Part shown: positions 42,089 to 52,000 of the stretch, piece after piece
Layout: every line of letters begins with the position of its first letter
Numbering within the stretch: position 1 is the first letter of the stretch
NCBI GenBank assembly: GCA_000320545.1
Contig: ADNK01000566.1
Span: forward strand, 1 to 64,000
DNA: 64,000 bases
Origin: Bigelowiella natans CCMP2755
Lineage: Eukaryota; Cercozoa; Chlorarachniophyceae
Direction: 5' to 3'
Translations under genes and position numbers: made by a program
Notes under the pieces: model-generated
What the model was told of the DNA's origin: nothing
Database searches by the model: none
The model's input: the letters and a program-made list of their open reading frames with translations, nothing else

Positions 42089-43390
42089 AAGAGAGAAAAC
42101 GAATTATAACTCTGCCACCATTTCTCTGCTTCGTAGCAGTAATCGTTCATAAACGTGCACACATAAAAATAGCTCGATTTCTCCTCCTCCCTCCTCCTCC
42201 TCCCTCCTCCTCCTCCTCCTCCTCCTCTCTATGTCTGTTCTCTGACCGTTTTGTGGTCAGTCCTCTTGCTTTCTCCTTTTCCCTACTGTGACGGATCTAC
42301 CACTACAACTACTACTACTACGAATAATGATATTAAATACGTGGGTGGTGGGTGTTGTTGGACGGGTTGTCGTCGTCGTCTTCTTCGTCTTCTTCTTCTT
42401 CTTCTTCTTGTTGTAAAGTGTGCGGTTCTCGGATCGATTCTTACAGGTTAGTGCCGGTTGTAGCTAGCAAGTAATAAGGACGGCTGCTGCTGCTGCTGCT
42501 GCTTTCATGCTGCTGTAACTTGAATACTCCTCTCCCGCCCCTAGATAGATACACACATCATAACCCTGTACGTACTGCAACCGCATGTCCGTGACCTGAG
42601 TAAGCACCGCTGTCGTCGGTTTATGAGTAGTCTGCATATTTATTTTTAAAAATCGCTGAGTTGTTCGTTTAATGGGTGGCTACGGCAACAAGCAGCAGCA
42701 GCGGCAGAGCAGTGATAGCAGTGACAGTAAAGATGATGCAATCACACCAAGTGGCTGACTGACTGACCGATGCGGTTTTGTTTTAATACGACGGTGTCTA
42801 GGCAAGCGTGTTGCGACGACCCCTAGAAAGACGGGGAGAACGTCAAGATCCAACGCTGCTGCTGAGAGGAAGAGGGAGACTCTTACCAACACAGCCCGAC
42901 AACGACCCTGCAATAGAACAGGGGGAGGCGGGAGGAAGAAGAGGCAGCAGGAGGTTCAGCAGTAGCAGCAATGGTGAGCGAGATGGTACAGCACTAACCG
43001 GTGGTAGCATCAATGGTGGGTGTCCCAGCAGGACGATGACAACGGAAGAAGCTGGGGAATACAGCAACAAGAGGAGGAGGAGGAAGGAGTCAGGCAGCAG
43101 CAGCATCAACAACACTTTCAGTACCAGCAGAGAACCGCCATCGTCTTCGCGTCTTACTTCTTCGCCATTATCGATGCTGATGATGAGGGAAGGAGGAGAC
43201 GCCACCACAGTAGCAGCAGCAGCATCAGCAGCAGAGACTGGGGTGGCAAAGACTTTAGAAGGGGGTGGGGGTATTGCCGCTGCATCATCATCGTCTGATG
43301 GTGGCAGCATCGCCATCACGAATCCTCCAGAGCTATTTGACAAGGTAATGGAGTGGTTGTTATTCCGACTAATTGTAGCAGCAAAGCGTG

Positions 43391-43434
<44 letters not shown>

Positions 43435-43951
43435 GTGCGTATGTGCGTGTGTGTGTGCGCGTGTTAATTACTCCTTCCTACTACTACTACTACTACTTAC
43501 TATTGTTGCTACGTATTTACCACGCATTCGTTGGCTTCCTTGCTGCAGGTGGTGCGGGTGCTGGATGCCGAACACGAGTACGTTAGTAGTAGAGTAGCAG
43601 CAGGATATATATTATCATCATCAATCCACGCAGAGAACAGCGAGAGAGGAGGGCCAGAGAGAAAAGGGAGAAGGGTAGGGGAAAGAGAAAAGTCCAAAGA
43701 AGAGGGTGGGGGGGGGGGGGGGGGGGCCAAAAATGATAGGAGACCTCAGTGTCGATGTGGTGTTGATTTGTAACGTTCTCCTCCTCTTCTTCCACCCTTC
43801 TCTTCTGTCGCTGCTGCCGGTCTTAAAAGATACTACTTCGTCCTGACCTACATACCAGATCTAAGGTAGTAGTAGTAGTAGTAGTAGTAGTAGAAGAAGA
43901 AGTAGTAGTAGGATTTATCACTGCTGCTCCACGGGAGAAGAAGAACAACTA

Positions 43952-43995
<44 letters not shown>

Positions 43996-44188
43996 TACGA
44001 AATCACAACCACATGGGGTTGGATCGGCCATGCTGTACATTAACATATGCACTATCCGAGCGCACGCACGCAAAACACAGACACGCGTATACGCTCATAA
44101 GGTGGTGCCGCGTCTGCCCAATGATGAAAAGCGGTTGCTTCGATGACGGCAAGGTGGTGTGGGAATGTGTGGCATGCGAAGAGGATCT

Positions 44189-44226
<38 letters not shown>

Positions 44227-45109
44227 CGTGTAAGGGAGAGGTATAGACAGAGAGGTATAGAAAGAGAGGTTTAGGGAGATGGAAGAGGAAGAAAGAGAGA
44301 TTCCGGGTTGGTTTAGTTTTTGTAGCCTGCTTTCAAGAGACATAATATTGACGACGACGAAGCTGTGTATTATTTATGATCGGTCGTGTTGATATTGTTA
44401 TTGTTGTTGTTGTTATAGTTGCTGTTATTTATGTAATTCTTATCTATTTCTAACCAGGTTCGTTGGGTATTGATGCCGGAGGGGACAGGTAGTGATGACG
44501 AAGTAGAAATAGCAGCTGCACATACACCCTTACATCACTATTATCACCCACCACCACCACCATCACCTATCATTTATCGGGCATGCATGTCACTCCCTCC
44601 CTCCCTCCATTCGTCGGAATATATGCAATAATAATGTGTCTCGAAGAAAGAGTCAGAGAGAGCAAACTCCGGGGATTTGTGCGACTTGGCTGATAGTATT
44701 GGTGCTCGTGTGGCTATTATGATAGGGCGAGAGCTGGATGTCACCTCCGCGCGATGCCAACCTGTACACGCTGTGCCGAAGGTGCTGTTCCTGATATGCA
44801 TGCATGCTATTCCTGACATGCGGGCATGCCTCGACGATGATACACAATGTTGTGAATCTACACATCCATCGCACTTTTTCGTCTTCTCATATATAATATA
44901 TATAGTACATATAACACGGGCATTGATGAGGCCTTCCTCTGTGTTTCGAAGCGAGTGACTTAATCAGTTGATGTGTCGGTCGTTATGTTATAAAGAGGCA
45001 AGCTGAAGATGCTGATCAGGAGGAATGGTCCATCCAAGATAGTTCCTCTACTGGTGGTGATAATAACGCACGTGATCTCGAGAAGAAGCGGGAAACTATG
45101 GGAATGTAG
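26334..45109 (+). CDS. Giant GNAT acetyltransferase / four-HMG-box / LysM-like protein
   Basis: Probably one gene of about 18.8 kb. It starts MALATRHAQDPLEDVPYDF. A GNAT-type fold follows: RYIADRVDLDDPIWGYVV (27180), GWLQGFITITTFTTW (27350), HRWFRWDSFAQEAG (27450), ELAQELRGEIFDGDP (27675), IAEISLLGALGCGSTLVEA (27918) and FYERMGFVRVGAL (28223/28412). The last two resemble the acetyl-CoA loop and motif B. HMG boxes lie at 29602-30570 (PKRNISSYMLFYK), 33850-34680 (SPRPPPSVYSFFREC), 34985-36290 (KPKRAKTAKQFYIF) and 36296-36760 (KPKRPNSAYFLFSMEV). LysM-like domains are at 38070-38570 and 39340-40150. A domain near 31250-32500 recurs at 43330-44520. Acidic, Ala, Thr, Ser and Lys tracts fill the linkers. 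A nuclear chromatin role is likely but inferred. Exon 2, the region 41-43 kb and the final exons after 44520 are uncertain, and several genes remain possible. Confidence 0.55.
28010..28368. repeat. poly-C, (AT)n and (GT)n tracts
   Basis: Intronic runs: about 20 C at 28013-28032, AT-rich at 28288-28330, GT at 28348-28366. A GA run lies at 29428-29474. Confidence 0.9.
31095..31136 (+). repeat. (CTA)n(CTG)n coding-frame trinucleotide run
   Basis: Encodes poly-Thr then poly-Ala in an open frame (31002-31291) that includes the LEVNQVVAVKNTAFYK segment, so it is likely translated. An AC run at 31381-31418 lies in the following intron. Confidence 0.8.
33953..34152. repeat. (CTA)n and (CT)n microsatellites in HMG box 2 intron
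   Basis: CTA run at about 33953-33987 and CT run at about 34117-34152, within the intron that splits HMG box 2. Confidence 0.9.
35548..36101. repeat. Two (AT)n microsatellites around HMG box 3 exon
   Basis: AT runs at about 35551-35586 and 36059-36101 flank the exon that carries helix 2 of HMG box 3. Confidence 0.92.
36918..38282. repeat. (CTG)n, (ATC)n, (CTT)n cluster
   Basis: Intronic CTG run (36918-36953), ATC run (37690-37732), CTT run (38024-38058) and ATC run (38247-38282). The exon between them (about 37123-37575) is itself nearly all Lys, Ser and Glu repeats. Confidence 0.9.
38587..39202. repeat. (GA)n, poly-C and poly-G tracts
   Basis: GA run at 38587-38638, poly-C at about 39032-39050 and poly-G at about 39183-39201, all between LysM-like exons. 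The C and G runs about 150 bases apart are complementary. Confidence 0.9.
39636..41069. repeat. (ATT)n, (ATC)n, (AT)n, (GGT)n microsatellites
   Basis: ATT run 39640-39671, ATC run 40309-40337, AT run 40700-40736, GGT run 41039-41067, all in introns of the GNAT-HMG gene. Confidence 0.88.
41650..42098. repeat. (AT)n, (GTA)n, (GA)n microsatellites
   Basis: AT run 41665-41698, GTA run 41820-41862, GA run 42041-42097, in introns of the GNAT-HMG gene. Confidence 0.88.
43396..44225. repeat. (CT)n, poly-G, (GTA)n, (AT)n, (GT)n cluster
   Basis: CT run 43396-43431, poly-G about 43708-43726, GTA run 43866-43893, AT run 43954-43995, GT run 44190-44224. This is the last microsatellite cluster; the next 16 kb is almost free of them. 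Confidence 0.9.
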
Positions 45110-46078
45110 CGATATTAGGCCTTCCAGCATTGCGTGCACTTGAAATACCGACGCAAATTGATAATTATTTATCCGATAAAGCGGTATTAAAAAATAGGTG
45201 CGGAATTCTGATAATATGTAAGCATCTTTCTCTGTCGATCGAATTGTGAAATCGCAAGAATCTTGCAAGTCGGCTGATTGGGGTGCGAGAAAGTGTTGCT
45301 ACAATTGTGAAGCATCGCAGTGCCATTCTTCTTTGTTTTCATGTAGGTAGCTGCCAGAGATGACCCGCGTTCCATCAACCATATCGAGATTACATGTAGC
45401 GTGTGCTGTCGCGCGCGTCTAATGACGTACTTACAAATGTGCATGCATAACGTACAAGTTTGCTTTTGTTCAATCGTAATCAAGACCCACCAGCCGCCAA
45501 ATCCAAGTAAAATGGTTTACCTGGCCCAAAGGAAGACAAGCATGCGCATGCATGGTCTCTGGCCAATGACACGCTTGTGCAGTGCGTGGCCACAGTGAAT
45601 TGAACACTATGACTAGCGCAACACGGCACGCCACGAAAAGTTGCGCTGTTTTGCTAGGCATGGATGCGCTAACAATGCGATGCATGGCGGCGCGCATATG
45701 GAATTGCCTGAATCGTAGCCGCTGTGTAGCACAAACAATCATCACAAGCATTACACCGGCCGGCGCTGCGCAAGCTAGTGCAAATGACTAGATGAGTGCA
45801 TGAATATGCATATGGCCGCTGCATAAATTCTAATGCTATGTTGCCTCCATGCACACGCGTGACAAGTAAGCTTATGCTTTGCACATTTGTGTCAGTTTGT
45901 GTGGCCCATCGGCACAGGGTACATGCCTCGAATTTTAGCCACTCTTTTGAATGTCATTGTGCATATCACATGCACTTGTTGCAAATTGAGGAGGAAGTGA
46001 GTCAGACAAACTCATCGCTTCACCAATGATGAACTATAGCATCTACGACATGATGGTCCATACTTGTGAATCCCAAAA
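45110..46078. other. Convergent intergenic spacer, palindrome-rich
   Basis: No gene is assigned. It separates the 3' ends of the GNAT-HMG gene and the polycystin-like gene. It is rich in TGCATG and GCATGC (for example 45440-45552 and 45795-45815) and contains GTAGCCGCTG-like words that also occur in the tandem repeat at 58.4-59.2 kb. Confidence 0.65.
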
Positions 46079-49000
46079 TTAACATTCAATTGAACTGCTT
46101 CCAGGCTCTTCTGCAACGCTACTACTACACGAGCTTTCATCAAAATCATCAATTTCACTGGTCGTGATTCCCAAAAATTTGTGCATGAGTGCAGTCGATT
46201 TTTTCCGACGCATCAGATCCGAATTTTTGGCCTGTCCTACACGCCAGTATTGCTTCGATTGTCGTTCTATTTCGCTTTCCGACAGCCATGAGAACTCGGA
46301 CTCGACCACAGAATTATCGTCCTTCTCTTTCTTCGGAAGACAAGCGAACTCGATCTCGAACTCGGTGTACATGCGATGCGCACGTTGTAAATTGTATTCT
46401 AGATGTCTGTCGTTGAACACAGGCTCTCCTTCTACTTTAAACACGCGCCAACCAACTTCCAATCCAAATTCGTCTGCCTGTGTCTTCTCCTCCACATTGG
46501 AGATGCGGCACGATCTGTACTCGAATCCGATGTCGATTCCACTTGTAAAACGCACCCGCCGAAACTTCGTGCCATTTTTCTGGGAGTATTTGGTGGCCAC
46601 TAGCCCTTTCCACTTCTCTAAGTTGCGCGCCTTGGCCGCAAATGCCTTTTCTTGCTTCTCCGATTTCATGAAGTACTGCATCCCGCATAGTGGCACAAGA
46701 AGCGCTGCTTCTAACACGACTATGGAGAAAAATCTCGAGCAAGCATCCGCTCCAAAGAGAAATATGGTGTCTTTGACCCAGTTGTAGTGCTTGTCCCTGA
46801 GTGACCAAGCTAAGTTGAGAAGGATGAAGCAGCACCCGAGGGAGATGACTGTGCAAGCTGCTATTGCAAACGTATCACGCCTCCACCAACGATACGTTTC
46901 AGGACTTCCCGTATGCTCCCGGAAGACGTTTTCTGTGCTAAAGCATTTCTTCTCCCTTTGCTCATCCTTGCTCTCGTCCTTACCTCTCGAGGTAATGGTG
47001 AGAAAGGTAGTGCTTGATCGAGCGAGTTCTGGACCATCCTCGCCCAGGCTCGGCAAGAGCAGCGCGCTCCCGGTCATGGAAAGCGACATGTTTGCAGATC
47101 GCTTTAATCGGCGGTGACTCTTTTTGGTCTCCAAGGTTATTATCCTTTCATTGTTGGACTTGTTGACATGCTTGAGGTCTTCCTGTACCGTGCCTGGGAG
47201 CTGGCAACGTGGCACCTCGTTGCCTGATACGTCCTTGGGTTTCTTATCCGTAGAAGTTAGTACTACGTCCTTCAGTCTCACACCTGGTTTTTTATCCTTC
47301 AGCCGATACGTTCTCCCGTTTTCCTTTGCACTAGCAGCCTCCTGCCCTGCGATCTGCCCTGCAATCATCGGCACTGCTGGGAAGATTTTTTGTTCCACAT
47401 CTCTATTTTTGGCCTCGTCACCACCGTCATCATCGTCGTCACCATCATCATTGGCGTCCCCTCCGCCATCATCATTATCGTCCCCTTCTTCAGCCATAAC
47501 AACGTTCTCGTCCTCACCCGAATCCATTTGTAAATCGCCACCCTCTTCTGCTTGTATCTGCATCTCGCCCATAACCAGCATGAGTAAACAGAAGATCCAA
47601 CTCATCCAGCCTGCTCCGTAGGAGGAGAGCATGTTGCGTGGAACACGAAAGGATAGAGGCACGGGTCGATTTAAAACTGTAAGAAGGATCATAGGCACGG
47701 GAAAAGACATGATCATGGAGATGAGCGACATAGACGTGTCAGCACTCAAGAACGGCCCAAGCTCTGCCTGTTTCTCAAGCAAAAGCGCAAGCACTGTCAT
47801 TCCATTGAGGAGTAGCACAAGTAAAATCATAGTTCTCTTTGCAGAGGACAAATAGTCCCCGTTGTGTCGAGCTACTATGGACGTCCACGTATGCTTGCGA
47901 GACACCGCCCATTTGACGCTCTCTTCATAACTGTTCCATGAACGTGCCTGCGCAAGTCGGAGATCGCTCATGTAGTTATATTTGCGCCAGAACTCAGCAG
48001 CTGCCATGTCTCCATGATCTTCGTACACCTTCCAGTCCCGTTGAAGTGCGACGAAAAATGTGAGAGCAAAGAAAGTGATGAAGACGAGGAGAAACAGCGT
48101 AAGAGGGTTTGCGAAAGAATAGACCTCCGGATTGTCGACGCTATCTTCATCTACCGTGTTAATATCTACGCTGAAGCTTGTCAGATGGTGCGACAGGCAC
48201 ACTAAACTTCCATGAAACGGATGCGTGTCGTTGGTGAAGTTTCCGAAGGCGACCCCCTCAGAGTCCCAACTCCGATGTTCGTTTGACCAGAATTGGCATG
48301 CAGCGTCATAGCTCTTCCCCCCTCCCTTCTCTCTCTCTTTCTGGTCTTCGAGCGTTAGTGGGAATTGTATGAGAAAAGGTTGCTGCGTGTGCTCCACGTG
48401 AACAGGGTCGCCATTCTGGGCAAGCTCAATTGTGAGTTGCATGTCCACAGGAATCACGCTCTTTTGATCGTCGCTTTGCTGACCCGCATCATCATTAGGG
48501 TAAGGGCGGGAACCCATCCACACTATTTTCATGCCCACATCATCAGGCGACCCATCACCGGGAAGTGGGGAAAACCAGGCTGGGTGACATAGTCACAGAG
48601 AAGGACGAATTAGACGAAGATGATGTCGCTTGTGCATCCCCGCTTCCTAACTCGACTTCGATCACACTTCCAGGCGCATCGGTGGTAGTTTTTCTCTGTG
48701 CGGCGAGCACGGCGGCGGGGGTGTGTACTTCAGCTGGTGCTTCTCCCACGCTGACTGTGGCTAATAAGGCTTCTGTTATATTAACTAAGAGCCTTTCCGC
48801 TTTCGCTGCCACTTCGATGCGTTCCTCCGAGTTAACGAGAGTTTTTCTCCTCGTTGTGCGCGATGCTGTTGTATTCTTCGTGTCGCTGACCGACTGTGCA
48901 ATACTACCAATAGTCGATGTGGCGAGCCTAATTGCGTTATCGCTGAGAGAATCCGTAGAATTGCTGAGCAACGTCGTGGCCATTTGTAAGACTACCGAGC

Positions 49001-52000
49001 GGGTTTTACTCGAAATTACATCGGGTTTGCCTACAGGGAATGCCGATACCTTTTCCATAAGCTCCAGTGGTACCTCTATGGCATCATCTCCTGTCAATCC
49101 TGCAGTGGCTCCTGCCAATCCTTTCACAGAGCTAATCAGATCCTCGCGTGCCTTGGCTGCGGACCGCTCGGGGGAGCTCCCCGATTCGATTTCGTTCTCC
49201 GAAGGTGTCGCAGAGTCCACAATCGCTCGGAAATAAAGTGCAACATTGATGAAGTCTCCTGTCTGTTTGGCCATCTCTACTTCTTCCATCATGGAGGAGA
49301 TGTCGACCTCAACGTTGCCCTGCACTTGAAATGTGAGAAGAGATTGATTGCTGAAGACCGTCACCGCACCGAGAGCATCGCGGATTAACGCGCGCACCTG
49401 GACAGTCCGCTTCGAATTCGGCTTAGCAAAGAGCAGGGTAGAGTAGGTAGATGATGCCTGATATTTATTCAGATCGAAGAATTCCATGGCGCCGTTATTG
49501 CTCGCTGCCACATCTGCTTCCTGAAACTTGAAGGAAAGAGGCAAGTCCTCGTCAGCCCAATCCACACAACGGAGGCGGAACTGTGTGCGCATGCTAACGC
49601 CTTCTCTCGGCCCATTCGGACCACACAGGCCCAATGTTGGCCCTTCGTTGACTGATAACATAATTTCAGCCTTACCGTGGGTCATCATACCCCCCTGGAG
49701 CTTCTCTGATACTTGGAGCCTGATTACATAGCTCTCTCCTCCATGTAGCACATGCGGTCTCAGAACCAGATGGGATGCATTTGCGGAGGGAGAGAGGAGG
49801 AATTTAGAGGAGGGAGAGAGTAGATTCTGGGCTTCGTGACTCGGAATGCTCCAAAAGAAGGAGTCTTGCATCTCGTTGGCGACACCACTACGAAGTTCTG
49901 CAGAAGTGACGTTGCCGTACAAAGTTATCTTCGCGTCAGGGTTCACCCGATAACCTCCACCTTTCGCTAGGGACGAGGATGAGACAGGATGAGAGCGGAG
50001 ATAGATGGATATGCGGGGAACTGGAACTTCGCTCACACTGAAGGAATAAGAGAAGTCGGATACCTCATTTCCATGCTCATATTATTAAAAGGTAATTCTG
50101 ATTTGCGATAAAAGTCACTAAACTGAAGGCTTTAAGATTTTTCAGACAGCAACGCAGGCATGCACATAGTCAAAAATGTCGAAAAATATACCGAATTATT
50201 TGAGTCGCTATCGCGGATCTGTTGAGTCCATTATTTGTTGCGTTGAGACTGGCAGCAATCGTTTCGAGAGGCGTGGAGGTGACGGTCAAGACGACGATGT
50301 ACTCTCCAGCTGGCAATATATTCGAGCTCACACGCATTATTGGCGAGCTTGATATCATGCTTACGTTTTGAAATGATGACGATAAAAGAGGGAAACGTTC
50401 GCGAATATGCCAGTGGAAGGTCTGAATGGGAATGTGGGTTCCAACGTCCTTCGATCCCGAGCCATCAAGTGTAAGTGAGGATGCGGAGGAAGACGGGAGA
50501 AATACCTCCATGAAACGCTCCCCATGTCCAATTTGCGCGAACAGCGGCTCATCTAAAACTTCAACGATTAAAGTAGTATTTACTTCTCCAATCATTTGAC
50601 CGTTCAAGATAGATTTGACACGGAGCTTTAGCGCATACGTCCCTCCCATTTTAAAGAAATGCTTAGGAATTTCAAGATACGCAACGTTTGGGTTTGGGAG
50701 GGTAAGTGCTGCCGTCTCTTCTAGAACATGACGGTATTGCTCCGCAAAATTATCCAAATCTGGAGAACTTCTACCTAGTAATGACCATTGGACCTTGTTG
50801 TATCCCCTAGCCCCACACGGAGCGGAATATTTAGCACGAAGAATATGCCCCTCTGAAGTCCTCATCCTCAGGGGATTAGGACAGGGCAGCACCACTTCTG
50901 GCAGCTCAACAGTAACCCTTGTCATGTACAGCACGCCAACATCAGTTTGGTTCAACCAGTTGGTAACGGTGGCCGTGAAACGGTGCTGTCCGGTAGTTAA
51001 GTTGGTAGGAAGAAGCGACAGTCGATAGTCTTTCTTCCCGGAAACATAGTTTGCCAATTGGGGAGTTGGCCCTTGATAGCTCCACCGTATATCCAGGGGA
51101 ATGCCGTAGCCCCCTGTAGAAGATGATGCATCAACTGATGCATCGTCACACAGGCCGACGGTCTGCAATCCCATCACTACAGCTCGGGGTTTGGCCACAC
51201 TCAATGGAGGTTTCAGGAGTTGAGTAGACGCTGGATTTGAATTAGTACCTGTATTGGCCTCACCTAAAACTCCACCTTTGAACCCCACTATATCCCCAAC
51301 GCGAAGGGAAAACCCAGACCCGAGCAGCAAATGAAGCGTGCGCCCGCCATCTTGCCAGAGGCACGTAGGATCTCTGCCAATTTTGGCCAGGGTCTCAGTT
51401 GTAAGAAGATCCTCGCATAGTAGCCGGGGAGCATTGGTAGCTAGATTCAACCGCAGAATTACGTATGTTACGGAATCTGATAGCCTTGCCTCCTCAAGGG
51501 CCTAAGACATAGCAGCCACCAAGCGTGAGAAGGAACGAGACTACCAAAAACTACAAACCGAATTTCTTCATGTATACTAAGGATCTCGAAATTCTTTTAG
51601 TTTCACCGATCATCGAGGGTGCAAATATGCATGTGCGAGTGAACGCGCAGAGAGATGAGAGAAGGAGAACGGGGGGGGAGGGGGGGAGGTAGTATCTAGT
51701 ATTAGTAGAGAAATGTACCAGTGGTTGGAGAGTTGGGCTTGTCGTTGAGGGTGATATGGTAGGACTATTCGTCGGAGAGACAGAAGGCAATAGAGTTGCG
51801 GGGGATGCAGACGGCATTAGAGTTACCGGGACTTTAGTCGTCGGTGAAGACGATGGCGATTCTGTTGGGCTTAATGAGGGAGATATGGTCGTTGGTGAAA
51901 GTGACGGAGATTCTGTTGGGCTTAATGAGGGAGATACAGTTGATGGCGAGAAGGATGTACTTGGGGTGAACGTTGGCGCCAGGGTGGGGGACGTAGTAGT

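Noticed and set aside
42808-43467. Separate 219-codon gene
   Set aside because: The frame lacks an ATG start, begins at an acceptor-like TCTAG and runs into PPELFDK before a GTAATG donor, so it fits better as an exon of the giant plus-strand gene.
46164-47621. Plus-strand open frames of 207 and 165 codons
   Set aside because: They are antisense shadows of the long receptor exon, which carries clear TM and PDZ coding on the minus strand.
48565-49236. Plus-strand open frame of 223 codons
   Set aside because: It lies opposite the REJ exon and has no domain pattern.
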